A stretch of 64,000 nt of DNA from Bacteroidota bacterium (GTDB taxonomy: Bacteria; Bacteroidota; Bacteroidia; Flavobacteriales_D; Sanyastnellaceae), in contig JAQCFW010000009.1 of the NCBI GenBank assembly GCA_027619225.1, positions 1-64,000 of the forward strand, written 5' to 3'. A program made the position numbers and the translations under genes. A model generated the notes under the pieces. That model was not told the DNA's origin, ran no database searches, and worked only from the letters and a program-made list of their open reading frames with translations. This document shows positions 51,056-59,568 of this stretch, piece after piece. Positions within the stretch are counted from its first letter, which is position 1. The number at the start of each line of letters is the position of its first letter.

Positions 51056-52162
51056 TTGAAAATTGCAGTCCTTGTCTCTAACGACCTCACATTCGATCAA
51101 CGTGTAAGGAAAACCTGTGAGGCAATGATTGCCGCTGGACACGAGCCCATTTTAGTTGGACGTGAACTCCCCGAATCAATTCCTTACGATGGCCCCGGCA
51201 GTGCTGTACGCTTGCCTTTGTTGTTCAAGTCTGGACCGCTTTTCTATGCGGAATTACAACTTGCCTTACTGAAATGGTTAGGCAAAGCTGAGGTAGATAG
51301 GATTTGGGCAAACGATCTTGATACGCTGTTGCCGTCTATTGTCGTGGGGCGTCATAGAAAGATCCCTGTAGTTTATGACTCCCATGAATTTTTTACTGAG
51401 GCCGCTGGACTCACCGGGAAGCCATTGAGAAGGAAGGTTTGGATTTTTATAGAGAGATATTGCATACCTAAGTTAGGTAAGATGCTCACCGTCAACGAGT
51501 CCATAGCTAGGGAGTTTCGACAGCGCTACGGTGTTAAAGTCGATGTCCTACGCAATATGCCTGTTCTAAAGTCAGTTCCGGAAGTGACTCCACGAACTGC
51601 CTTTTTAGAATTTGGTATCCCCACAGATTTACCCATTCTTCTTCTTCAAGGAGCATTTATGGATAGAGACCGTGGCACCTCTGATGCTGTCGATGCCCTT
51701 GCTGTTATGACTGACGTAAGGTTAGTTCTGGTTGGAGCCGGAATCGAGTTCGATGAATCGTCTGAGCGAATTAATGACCCGAGATGGAAGGGTAGACTCC
51801 ACTGTATCCCTCGCTTGCCCTATGAAAAGCTTAGAATACTCACTGCTTCTGCAGACGTGGGTCTTTCATTAGACAAAGGCCTTCACACAAATTACCTACT
51901 CAGTCTGCCAAACAAACTCTTCGATTTCATTCATGTTGGATTGCCGATCGTGGCGAGTCCCATGGTCGAAGTTCGCCTTGTGGTTGAGGAAAATGGAGTA
52001 GGGGTAGTGTTGAAGGACGTGACCTCAGAAGCTATTGCGAAAGGAGTTGCAGAAGTTCTTTCTAAGCCACGAGAGTTTTGGTTTTCAAAATGTATGGCCG
52101 CCAGAGAAAACCTCCATTGGGGCGCTGATTCTCACTTGATTAACGAGTACTTGAAGGGGTAG
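51056..52162 (+). CDS. Glycosyltransferase family 4 / GT-B fold
   Basis: A 368-residue GT-B glycosyltransferase. The N-terminal half has MKIAVLVSNDLTFDQRVRKTCEAMIAAGHEPILVGREL (typical FDQRV motif) and VVYDSHEFFTEAAG. The C-terminal nucleotide-sugar domain has LLQGAFMDRDRGTSDAVDAL, LVLVGAGIEFDE and the E-rich motif replaced by LLSLPNKLFDFIHVGLPIVASPMVEV. The start is TTG 51056, the only start placing the conserved first strand correctly. It probably contributes to surface glycan synthesis. Its 3' end overlaps the convergent GT2 gene by 23 bp. Confidence 0.9.
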   Translation: MKIAVLVSNDLTFDQRVRKTCEAMIAAGHEPILVGRELPESIPYDGPGSAVRLPLLFKSGPLFYAELQLALLKWLGKAEVDRIWANDLDTLLPSIVVGRHRKIPVVYDSHEFFTEAAGLTGKPLRRKVWIFIERYCIPKLGKMLTVNESIAREFRQRYGVKVDVLRNMPVLKSVPEVTPRTAFLEFGIPTDLPILLLQGAFMDRDRGTSDAVDALAVMTDVRLVLVGAGIEFDESSERINDPRWKGRLHCIPRLPYEKLRILTASADVGLSLDKGLHTNYLLSLPNKLFDFIHVGLPIVASPMVEVRLVVEENGVGVVLKDVTSEAIAKGVAEVLSKPREFWFSKCMAARENLHWGADSHLINEYLKG

Positions 52163-52970
52163 TTGTTTTGATTTGATGAGGTTTTGTATTTTCCGCTAAG
52201 GCCCCCCCTTTTTTCATAATCCACTTGGCCCGAGTCCAAACTTCCTGCACCATATTCTCCCATCCCGATAAAACATCTCGCTTCAGAGTCCTTTCTTCCT
52301 TGTAAAGGGATCGCGAGAAGTCTCTGCTGACTCCACCCGCTGCAACTTCAGCAATTATTGCAGGAAAACAAGAGCACTCAACGCCTTTCTTCCAAATCCT
52401 CAAGTGCAGATGATAATCTGCTAAGACTTTAAACCTTAAATCATAAGCATCGCCTTTAAAGAGCTTTCTCGAATAAATAGCACCCTGATGGTGTATTGTG
52501 TTTCTCCAAACAAGTTTGGCATTCCATACTGGGTTGTAATACTCTGGCACTCCCGGTTCACGAGGAGCGAGTAAGTGAACTCCAAAGGCAAGCATTTCAG
52601 GGTAAGACTCCCCGATAAGACTCGTACGTCCCTCAACCACTCCTAATACTTCCTCAACACCTTCGATGACAGGTAAATCTCCAGTTCCCATAAACCAAAC
52701 CCAGTTACCCTTTGTGAACTTAAGGCCTTTATTCATAGCATCGTAGATGCCTGTGTCGGGCTCAATTAAAATATGATCTATATCTGAAGAGTTTGAATGA
52801 ATCCACGCTGAACTGCCATCGGTTGATGCACCATCAACTACGATTAACTCTATTCCTCTTCTACGTAAGCTTGAAAAGGCCTTAATTGTTTTCTGCAGTC
52901 CCTCAAGTTGATTGAAAGAAGGGATGATAACGCTGATGCTGGGCAGTTTTTTAGATGACGCAGAATTCAT
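52140..52970 (-). CDS. GT2 glycosyltransferase (WcaA/colanic-type)
   Basis: A 276-residue GT-A enzyme. PSISVIIPSFNQLEGLQKTIKAFSSL, ELIVVDGASTDGSSAW and LIEPDTGIYDAMNKGLKFTKGNWVWFMGTGD carry the nucleotide- and metal-binding residues (VDGASTDG; the DTG...GTGD block replaces DXD). WRNTIHHQGAIYSRKLF is typical of the acceptor side. The C-terminal ~25 residues are low-complexity (KPHQIKTTTPSSTR) and are encoded partly by a C7T6 tract at 52202-52214. It overlaps the ftsE-like gene by 4 bp, so it is coupled to it. Confidence 0.9.
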   Translation of the reverse strand: MNSASSKKLPSISVIIPSFNQLEGLQKTIKAFSSLRRRGIELIVVDGASTDGSSAWIHSNSSDIDHILIEPDTGIYDAMNKGLKFTKGNWVWFMGTGDLPVIEGVEEVLGVVEGRTSLIGESYPEMLAFGVHLLAPREPGVPEYYNPVWNAKLVWRNTIHHQGAIYSRKLFKGDAYDLRFKVLADYHLHLRIWKKGVECSCFPAIIAEVAAGGVSRDFSRSLYKEERTLKRDVLSGWENMVQEVWTRAKWIMKKGGALAENTKPHQIKTTTPSSTR

Positions 52971-53692
52971 ACAGATTCATAAGTTTTTTTAACTTGGTGT
53001 ATTTTGCCATTCTCACATTTCAAGATTTTGCCAGGAAATTCCTCCACAGATGCATGATCGTGGGTAGCCATAATAACGCTGCAGCCAGAAGTGGTGAGTC
53101 CGTGCATAAGTGTAAGAATTTCTCTTGTGGTTTCTGGGTCGAGGTTGCCGGTGGGCTCGTCAGCAAGGACGAAGTCGGGAGAGTTGAGTAACGCGCGAGC
53201 TATGGCTACACGTTGTTGCTCTCCTCCGGAAAGTTCGTGTGGAAATTTGTACCCTTTGTGTGGCAAGCCAACGGTTTCAAGTACTTCGTCTATGCGGTTT
53301 TTAATTTCATTTTTCAACCTCCAACCTGTAGCTTTTAAAGCAAACTTCAAGTTGTCACTCACGGATCTGTCTGTAAGTAATCCGAAATCTTGGAATACGA
53401 TTCCCAGTTTGCGACGCAGTTTGTGAACGTTTCTTCTGTTCAGATTAGACAGGTCAGTATTGCACACTTCACCTGATCCGCTTGCGAGATTTAAATCTCC
53501 GTAGAGAGCTCTTAAGAGACTGGATTTTCCACTGCCGGTTTTCCCTATCAGATACAGAAACTCACCAGGGTCGATCTGGAGGTTGACGCCACTAAGAACT
53601 TGGTGTTCTTGATGATTCAGGCAGACATCTTTTAGGATGACTAAGGGTGAGATGGACTTGTTCAAATCAGACATCTTAATCTCGTCTGTCAT
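52967..53692 (-). CDS. FtsE-type ABC transporter ATP-binding protein
   Basis: A 241-residue ATPase. Walker [11 protein letters not shown]-loop [10 protein letters not shown], signature [17 protein letters not shown], Walker [16 protein letters not shown]-loop [10 protein letters not shown]. The LSGGEQQR...[10 protein letters not shown] arrangement marks the FtsE/LolD/MacB class; the context without a membrane partner and the short length favour FtsE, which works with FtsX in cell division. FtsX is not adjacent. Its start is 1 bp after the M16 gene stop; ATG 53674 is an alternative start. Confidence 0.88.
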   Translation of the reverse strand: MTDEIKMSDLNKSISPLVILKDVCLNHQEHQVLSGVNLQIDPGEFLYLIGKTGSGKSSLLRALYGDLNLASGSGEVCNTDLSNLNRRNVHKLRRKLGIVFQDFGLLTDRSVSDNLKFALKATGWRLKNEIKNRIDEVLETVGLPHKGYKFPHELSGGEQQRVAIARALLNSPDFVLADEPTGNLDPETTREILTLMHGLTTSGCSVIMATHDHASVEEFPGKILKCENGKIHQVKKTYESV

Positions 53693-53693
53693 C

Positions 53694-55796
53694 TTAGTCG
53701 AGTTTAAAGATTGATGGATCGATTTCTGGGTTGATGGTGATTGAACCTAACCGAGTTGACATTTGTTTGGGACCGTCAAGTGTAACAACTTCAATCGGGA
53801 ATGAAAGGCCGTTTCCATACTCGATGTATTTCTTGTAAGTAGTCGTTGTGGTTGTGGGCCCATCAGGTCCGTCGATTGTAGATTTAGAAAACGATAGGGT
53901 TTCTAGATTAAAGTCGAAATAGCAAATCATGTTGATTGACCCATCAAAGGAGAATGAGATCACGTGGTATTTAACTCCATTGATTTCTTCTACGCCTTGG
54001 AGTTCTGTGGTTATGCCTTTTTCTGAAGTATGAAGCATAAATACAGGATCGAGTTCTTCCCACTGTGAACGAAAAAGTTCAGGGCCATCATATATAGATT
54101 TAGAACCTATTTTCTCAATGAAGCCACCTTTGTCAGTGACTACATTAACATCTATATCATATCCACTTAAACTCATGGTGGTCCTTGAACCTCGCGTTTT
54201 TTTGTTGTAATTGTTCGTTTGCAAGTATTGGAGGTTCATGCCGCCAGGCATTTCCACAGAGCCGTTGAGCTGAACGCCCTTAAGTTTGGAAAACGCTTTT
54301 ACACCGCCTAGAGCTTCGTAATGGGCGGTAATAACACTATTTGCGGTAACTCCTTCTGCTGCAGGGGACCTTTCTATTAAAGGGCGGCCGTATGCGTCGT
54401 AAAGTTCAACAATTCCAGAAGTTGAGAATTGTTTTAGTGATTCTGTGATCGAGGGGTTTCCAACACAAGCAATGTTTATTTGGTCTGGGTGGATGTATCT
54501 TTTAGCGACTCTGTAAACGTCTTCAACAGTAATTTCAGAGAGCTTTTGAAGGTAGGTAGAGTAGTAGTCCTCAGGTAGCTTGTAGCGTTTGATATTAAGG
54601 GCAAACAAAGCTGCCGTATTTGGGTATTCTAGTGTGCGAGCGAAACTTCCGCTCATGTAGTTTTTAGTTAAAGCTAGAGAAGCACTGTCTACAAGTTCTA
54701 TAGTGATTCGTTTGATTTCGTAAAGTAATTCTACGATTGCGCTATCGGTGACTTCATTTCTTACATCGGCGTAAGCTGTAAACGTACCAACCAGTGGATC
54801 AGGAGAGAAGCTTGAGCGTGCGCCATAAGTGAAGGCTTTATCTTCTCGCAGGTTCTGCATCAGTCTTCCCGAGAAAGCTCCTCCTCCAAGGATGCTATTC
54901 ATCACAGATGCTGCTATACCATCTTTATGGCCTGGAGGCATATTTATGGTGTGGGTGACCTTTATAGAGGTTTGGACTGCACCTTCTACAGGTGCAAGAC
55001 AAACGCGAATATCCCTGGGTCTGTCAGGAGAGTCCCATCGTTTATAAGGAATATCGGCTCTTTTCCATTTGCCGAAATACGTGTTCGCTTTTTCAAAAGC
55101 GGTGCTTGAATCAATATCTCCAACGACAACTAAGTAAGCATTGTTAGGGTGGAAATATGTGCTGTGGTAGTCCTGAAAATCTTCAGGGGTGATGGAGCCC
55201 AATGTCTCAGCCGTGGTAATCTCTCCATAAGGGTGGTTGTTCGTGAAGTTAATTGTTCGAGTAAGGGCATCAGAGATGTCCGAAGGCGAGCTCTCAGAAG
55301 CGAGTAATCCTGAAAGAGCTTGTGTTCTCAGGCGCTCCCATTCGCTTTCTGGAAAAGAAGGGCTAAGTATAACCTCAGCCATTAAGCTGAGGAATTCATC
55401 TGTATGTTTTGTTAGAGAAGAGCCACGGATTCCTTTAGCGCTAGCGCTTAAAGATGCACCTATGAAATCCACAGCTTCGTCAAGCTCAGCCTTAGATTTT
55501 AACAAAGTTCCAGATTGCATAAGGTCTCCAAAAAGATCTATCATACCGGCTTTATTGCCTTCGAACATTGGCTTATGTTCAAGCGATAAAGTCCAACTTA
55601 CTTGAGGGAGTCTGTGATTTTCGACAACAATAAGTTGGATTCCATTTGCTAACTTGAGCATGGTTGATTCACCAAGTTCTATCGTGGGTGCCGGGCCAGG
55701 TTCTGGAGCGTGGCTTCTATCGACTTGTGATAGTGTTGCAGTAGAAGTTATCGCGAATGATAGTGCGGCTACGAATATGTTTTTTAAAGTCTTCAT
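53694..55796 (-). CDS. M16-family peptidase-like protein, non-catalytic partner
   Basis: A 700-residue exported protein (signal NIFVAALSFAITSTATLSQ). The first ~450 residues are an M16 tandem, but the zinc motif HxxEH is absent: the aligned position reads GMIDLFGDLMQSG. The second-half features are present, such as MNSILGGGAFSGRLMQNLREDKAFTYGARSSFSP, which supplies the R/Y substrate residues. The last ~220 residues (ALGGVKAFSKLKGVQLNGSVEMPGG onwards) are an added domain seen in Bacteroidota M16 proteins. It is 21 bp after the catalytic M16 gene, with which it probably forms a heterodimer. Confidence 0.9.
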   Translation of the reverse strand: MKTLKNIFVAALSFAITSTATLSQVDRSHAPEPGPAPTIELGESTMLKLANGIQLIVVENHRLPQVSWTLSLEHKPMFEGNKAGMIDLFGDLMQSGTLLKSKAELDEAVDFIGASLSASAKGIRGSSLTKHTDEFLSLMAEVILSPSFPESEWERLRTQALSGLLASESSPSDISDALTRTINFTNNHPYGEITTAETLGSITPEDFQDYHSTYFHPNNAYLVVVGDIDSSTAFEKANTYFGKWKRADIPYKRWDSPDRPRDIRVCLAPVEGAVQTSIKVTHTINMPPGHKDGIAASVMNSILGGGAFSGRLMQNLREDKAFTYGARSSFSPDPLVGTFTAYADVRNEVTDSAIVELLYEIKRITIELVDSASLALTKNYMSGSFARTLEYPNTAALFALNIKRYKLPEDYYSTYLQKLSEITVEDVYRVAKRYIHPDQINIACVGNPSITESLKQFSTSGIVELYDAYGRPLIERSPAAEGVTANSVITAHYEALGGVKAFSKLKGVQLNGSVEMPGGMNLQYLQTNNYNKKTRGSRTTMSLSGYDIDVNVVTDKGGFIEKIGSKSIYDGPELFRSQWEELDPVFMLHTSEKGITTELQGVEEINGVKYHVISFSFDGSINMICYFDFNLETLSFSKSTIDGPDGPTTTTTTYKKYIEYGNGLSFPIEVVTLDGPKQMSTRLGSITINPEIDPSIFKLD

Positions 55797-55817
55797 TTTC
55801 TTAGTATTTCTTCGAAC

Positions 55818-57149
55818 TTAGTCTTTGTTATTGTCGTCCTGGAAAAGGAAATAGATGGTGGCGCGTGAATCTGGTGTGTAGTATGTATTTGCAGCGCGAC
55901 GAATATCTTCAGGGGTGATCGCTAGGTAGCGATCTATTTCGGTGTTGATGAGGTTCGCGTCGCCGTAGTAAGTGTGGTAGTTTGCAAGCTCTTCGGCGAT
56001 TCCTGCCATTGTAGAGTTTGATGAGACGAACTGAGTCTCGATTTGGTTTTTAAGTTTCTGGAGTTCACGCTCGGAAATGAGGTCTTTCTTCATGTTCTCG
56101 ATCTCCTCATTCATCGCCTCTTCAACCTCCAATGGCTCGACGCCCATATTCACCATAGCAAACGCAAATGTTACTCCGGGATCTTCTAAGCCAAAGCTGA
56201 ATGCCCCACAATAAAGAGCCAATTGCTTTTCGTCGACAACAGCTTTGTTGAGTCTGCTTGAAGCTCCACCTGAGAGAACTTGGTTAAGCAGATCTACGGC
56301 GTAGTAGTCTGGGGTGCCTTGAGCTGGGATAGGGTACGCCTGTATTACAACAGGGAGGCGATCTTTTCCGTACACGATGCTTCTGCGCTCCTCTGTTCTG
56401 ATGGGTTCTACCTCGGTAGGACGCGGAATAGACCTCTTGCCCTTAGGGATCCCAGAAAAGTACTTGCTTACGAGGGCCTTGGTTTCATCGATATTTAGGT
56501 CGCCAGCTATACTCAGTGTGGCATTGTTAGGGACATAGAATGTTTTGTAAAACTCCATAAAGTCCTCGTGAGTAGCAGCGTCTAAGTGGTCCATAGATCC
56601 AATGGGAGTCCACTGATATGGGTGCACATCATAACATGCGTCCATCGTTTCTGCGATCATTGAGCCGTAGGGTTGGTTATCCACTCTTTGTCGTTTTTCT
56701 TCTTTAACGACTTCATTTTGCGTGTCGATACCTATCTGCTGAATCTTCGCGTGAAGCATTCTTTCAGATTCTAACCAAAGCCCAAGTTCGAGTTGATTAG
56801 ATGGGAGCAACTCGTAGTAAAATGTGCGGTCTTGTGAGGTGTTCGCGTTTAGAACTCCCCCGGCATTTTCTACATAGTGGTCGAACTCCCCCCGTTCTAT
56901 GTTTTCAGAACCTTCAAATAGTAGATGCTCGAAAAAATGAGCCATCCCAGTTTTTGAAGGGTCTTCATTTTTAGATCCCACATGATACATTACTGTAACG
57001 GCAACGATGGGCGTGGAATGGTCCTCGTGAAGAATTACGTGGAGACCGTTATCGAGGTCGAATTCGGTAAAGTCGATGGAGGTTGCCGTTTGGCCTAAAA
57101 GAATAGGCTGCAGGGCGAAAGTCGCTAAACAACTGAGCAGGAATTTCAT
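55818..57149 (-). CDS. M16-family zinc peptidase, catalytic subunit
   Basis: A 443-residue exported protease. The signal is MKFLLSCLATFALQPILLGQ, and the inverted zinc motif is HFFEH (H71, E74, H75), with the distal Glu downstream in the ESERMLHAKI region. NQVLSGGASSRLNKAVVDEKQLA is the typical second-half block. ATG 57149 is chosen because it begins the signal peptide; a longer frame to 57347 would run through the divergent hutH start. It is followed by the inactive M16 partner, an ATPase and a GT2 gene (gaps 21, 1 and -4 bp). Confidence 0.92.
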   Translation of the reverse strand: MKFLLSCLATFALQPILLGQTATSIDFTEFDLDNGLHVILHEDHSTPIVAVTVMYHVGSKNEDPSKTGMAHFFEHLLFEGSENIERGEFDHYVENAGGVLNANTSQDRTFYYELLPSNQLELGLWLESERMLHAKIQQIGIDTQNEVVKEEKRQRVDNQPYGSMIAETMDACYDVHPYQWTPIGSMDHLDAATHEDFMEFYKTFYVPNNATLSIAGDLNIDETKALVSKYFSGIPKGKRSIPRPTEVEPIRTEERRSIVYGKDRLPVVIQAYPIPAQGTPDYYAVDLLNQVLSGGASSRLNKAVVDEKQLALYCGAFSFGLEDPGVTFAFAMVNMGVEPLEVEEAMNEEIENMKKDLISERELQKLKNQIETQFVSSNSTMAGIAEELANYHTYYGDANLINTEIDRYLAITPEDIRRAANTYYTPDSRATIYFLFQDDNNKD

Positions 57150-57190
57150 GTATATAACTGTTAAGTAATTGGGTGACAAGTTAACCCCAA

Positions 57191-57208
57191 CCGGCGGTAT
57201 CTTGCCGG
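57191..57208 (+). promoter_or_regulatory. Inverted repeat with a -7-type box in its loop, directly before hutH
   Basis: CCGGC-N8-GCCGG is a perfect 5-bp inverted repeat whose loop and right arm hold TATCTTGC (57198-57205), followed by CGGT and ATG. A dyad over the probable -7 element suggests an operator; an mRNA hairpin is possible only if transcription starts upstream. Confidence 0.35.
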
Positions 57209-57209
57209 T

Positions 57210-58748
57210 ATGAAAGCGGATAATTTTATGGTTGATTCCGAGTGGTGGACGCTCGAGGATGTGTATGATCGTTTGCCTAATTTCTATTCTGGTGAATTCA
57301 TTTCTGATATGTCGCCTCAGGTGCTGGAAAGAGTTGAGAAATGTCACGCATATTTAGCGAATCTCATTGCTACAAAAGACGTCACTTTATATGGTGTAAA
57401 TACTGGGTTTGGCTCACTCGCAAGCACGCGTATTCCCGATGATAAACTTTCGGAACTACAGTATAAACTCCTCATTTCCCACGCTTGTGGAGTAGGTGAT
57501 GATGTTCCTGAGTTTATAGTGAGGATGATGCTTCTTCTTAAAGCAAAGGCTTTAGGCCAAGGTCATTCAGCCGTCAATCCGCGAACTATTGAAAGGCTGT
57601 TAGATTTTCTTGACAGTGACGTTATCCCTGTTGTCCCCTGTCAAGGTTCGCTTGGAGCTTCAGGCGATCTTGCTCCACTTTCTCACCTTGTGATTCCAAT
57701 GATAGGAGAGGGAGAGGTGAGTATTCGTGGTGGTGAGCCAGTTCACGCTTCAGAAGCATTAAAAGAATTCGGGTGGGAAAAATTACATCTCGGTCCTAAA
57801 GAAGGTCTTGCTCTTATTAACGGTACCCAACTTATGCTCAGCTATGGCGTTGCTTCTATGTTGCGGATAGACAATCTTATGGAGTGGGCGAACGCAATTG
57901 GAGCTTGGTCCTTAGAGGCTTGGAGTGGCCTGGAGTCTCCATTTGATCACGATATTCACAGAGTCAGAAATCAGGAGGGAGCTATGGATGTAGCTGCTTC
58001 TGTAAGAGACTGGATAGAAGGGTCTGAGAAAATGAAATCTCCAAGGGCACATGTTCAAGATCCATATTCTTTCAGATGCATCCCTCAAGTTCATGGAGCT
58101 TCCTTGGATGTATTTATCGAGGCAAGAGATTTATTCGAGAATGAAATCAATGCTGTTACCGATAATCCACTTGTTTTCCCAGATGAAGACAAGGTTATTT
58201 CTGGTGGAAACTTCCACGGGCAACCCTTAGCTCTAACCCTCGATAGACTTACTCTTGCCGTTCATGAGATAGCTTCTATTTCAGAGCGTAGGGTTTTTAA
58301 GTTGATGAGTGGAACTCGTCACCTACCTGCTTTCCTTGCGAAAGATCCCGGCCTTAACTCAGGTTTAATGATCGTCCAATACACAGCAGCTAGCCTTGTT
58401 TCTCTCAACAAACAGCTCACTACTCCAAGTTCAGCTGATAACGCAGACAGCTCAAACGGGCAAGAGGATCACGTAAGTATGGGGGCGAATGCGGCGCTTA
58501 AACTTTGGCAAGTCATTGAACAAGCTGAGCAGGTGCTTGCTATCGAGGCGCTCTGTGCGGCTCAAGCATCAGACTTAGGTTCTCTTGCGGGCCTAGGTAA
58601 AATGTCTCCCAAGCTTCAAAAACTTCAAGATGCCTTTAGAGTTGAGATACCTTTCTTGGAGGAGGACGCCTACATGTCTCCACTTATTGAAAGTGCTCAC
58701 GAGTTTATCGCGTTTAACTCTCCCTTAGAACTCTCTATATGCCATTAA
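57210..58748 (+). CDS. hutH: Histidine ammonia-lyase
   Basis: A 512-residue MIO-type lyase converting histidine to urocanate and ammonia. The MIO triad A150-S151-G152 is in GSLGASGDLAPLSHL, the catalytic Tyr in LYGVNTGFG (Y61), and His91 in ISHACGVG matches the histidine-specific branch rather than the HS/HL pairs of tyrosine lyases. GQEDHVSMGANAA carries the Glu that binds the substrate imidazole. ATG 57210 gives full family length; ATG 57228 is possible. No hutU, hutI or hutG is adjacent. It overlaps the following methyltransferase-like gene by 10 bp. Confidence 0.92.
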   Translation: MKADNFMVDSEWWTLEDVYDRLPNFYSGEFISDMSPQVLERVEKCHAYLANLIATKDVTLYGVNTGFGSLASTRIPDDKLSELQYKLLISHACGVGDDVPEFIVRMMLLLKAKALGQGHSAVNPRTIERLLDFLDSDVIPVVPCQGSLGASGDLAPLSHLVIPMIGEGEVSIRGGEPVHASEALKEFGWEKLHLGPKEGLALINGTQLMLSYGVASMLRIDNLMEWANAIGAWSLEAWSGLESPFDHDIHRVRNQEGAMDVAASVRDWIEGSEKMKSPRAHVQDPYSFRCIPQVHGASLDVFIEARDLFENEINAVTDNPLVFPDEDKVISGGNFHGQPLALTLDRLTLAVHEIASISERRVFKLMSGTRHLPAFLAKDPGLNSGLMIVQYTAASLVSLNKQLTTPSSADNADSSNGQEDHVSMGANAALKLWQVIEQAEQVLAIEALCAAQASDLGSLAGLGKMSPKLQKLQDAFRVEIPFLEEDAYMSPLIESAHEFIAFNSPLELSICH

Positions 58749-59509
58749 TTGAAGATATGGAACGCACTGGTGGATGGCTTTTTCGCTGGCGCAGTTTCCT
58801 CCCGGCTTTCCTTGTTCCGATTGCCTTGTATGTAGCTTTTATTGATGACAATAGACCTGCTTTTAACGATTCTAGTTGGCTAACAGCCTGCCTTGGAGTT
58901 GGTTTTTTAGGATTAATCATCCGCGCCTTTACCATTGCTTATGTACCCAAGGGGACCTCTGGACGCAACACTTCTGCAGGTCAAGTAGCTCTCACTCTTA
59001 ATTCAACGGGGATGTATGGCTATATGCGTCATCCACTTTATACAGGAAATTACTTTATGTGGCTGGGTATCGTTATGCTTACAGGTAATTTATTTTTCAC
59101 AGTTGCTGTGTCTGTTGCTTTCTGGGTTTACTATACGCTGATTGCGATGACTGAGGAAAGATATTTGAGAGGCAAATTTGGACAAGAGTATTTAGATTGG
59201 GCTTCGGGCATCCCCGCCTTTCTTCCTCGTACTCTAAAGTGGCATTCGCCTGGCGTATTCTTCTCTTTCCAAAATGTTCTTAAGCGTGAATACAATGGCG
59301 CTTATGCTATGATTGTTTCTTTCTCGGCGATTGATTTGGCACACTCAGTAAGGGAAGGTTTTTCTTCAGAGCTAAAATTGCAAGAAGTTTTCAGCCTCAG
59401 CCCATTTATTCTGTATTTATTACTTGCAAGTACTTGTGCATTCCTGGGATTGCGTTTTGTTAAAAAACGCACTAAATGGTTAGATGTTGAAGGACGAGAA
59501 TATACCTAG
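58739..59509 (+). CDS. ICMT-like membrane methyltransferase
   Basis: A 256-residue membrane protein with 5-6 helices. The isoprenylcysteine-methyltransferase/phospholipid-methyltransferase signature is visible: GMYGYMRHPLYTGNYFMWLGI followed by EERYLRGKFGQEYLDWA, the RHP and EE motifs that bind SAM. Related proteins methylate lipid head groups, for example the lipid A 1-phosphate in LmtA; the substrate here is unknown. The start overlaps the hutH stop by 10 bp, so co-translation is likely although no functional link to histidine breakdown is evident. The 59-bp gap to the convergent SDR holds nothing I recognise. Confidence 0.83.
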   Translation: MPLIEDMERTGGWLFRWRSFLPAFLVPIALYVAFIDDNRPAFNDSSWLTACLGVGFLGLIIRAFTIAYVPKGTSGRNTSAGQVALTLNSTGMYGYMRHPLYTGNYFMWLGIVMLTGNLFFTVAVSVAFWVYYTLIAMTEERYLRGKFGQEYLDWASGIPAFLPRTLKWHSPGVFFSFQNVLKREYNGAYAMIVSFSAIDLAHSVREGFSSELKLQEVFSLSPFILYLLLASTCAFLGLRFVKKRTKWLDVEGREYT

Positions 59510-59568
59510 AGACGACTTCTTTTAAAGGTAACAGATTAAAGCCAGAAGATTTAGGGCAACAGAATACC

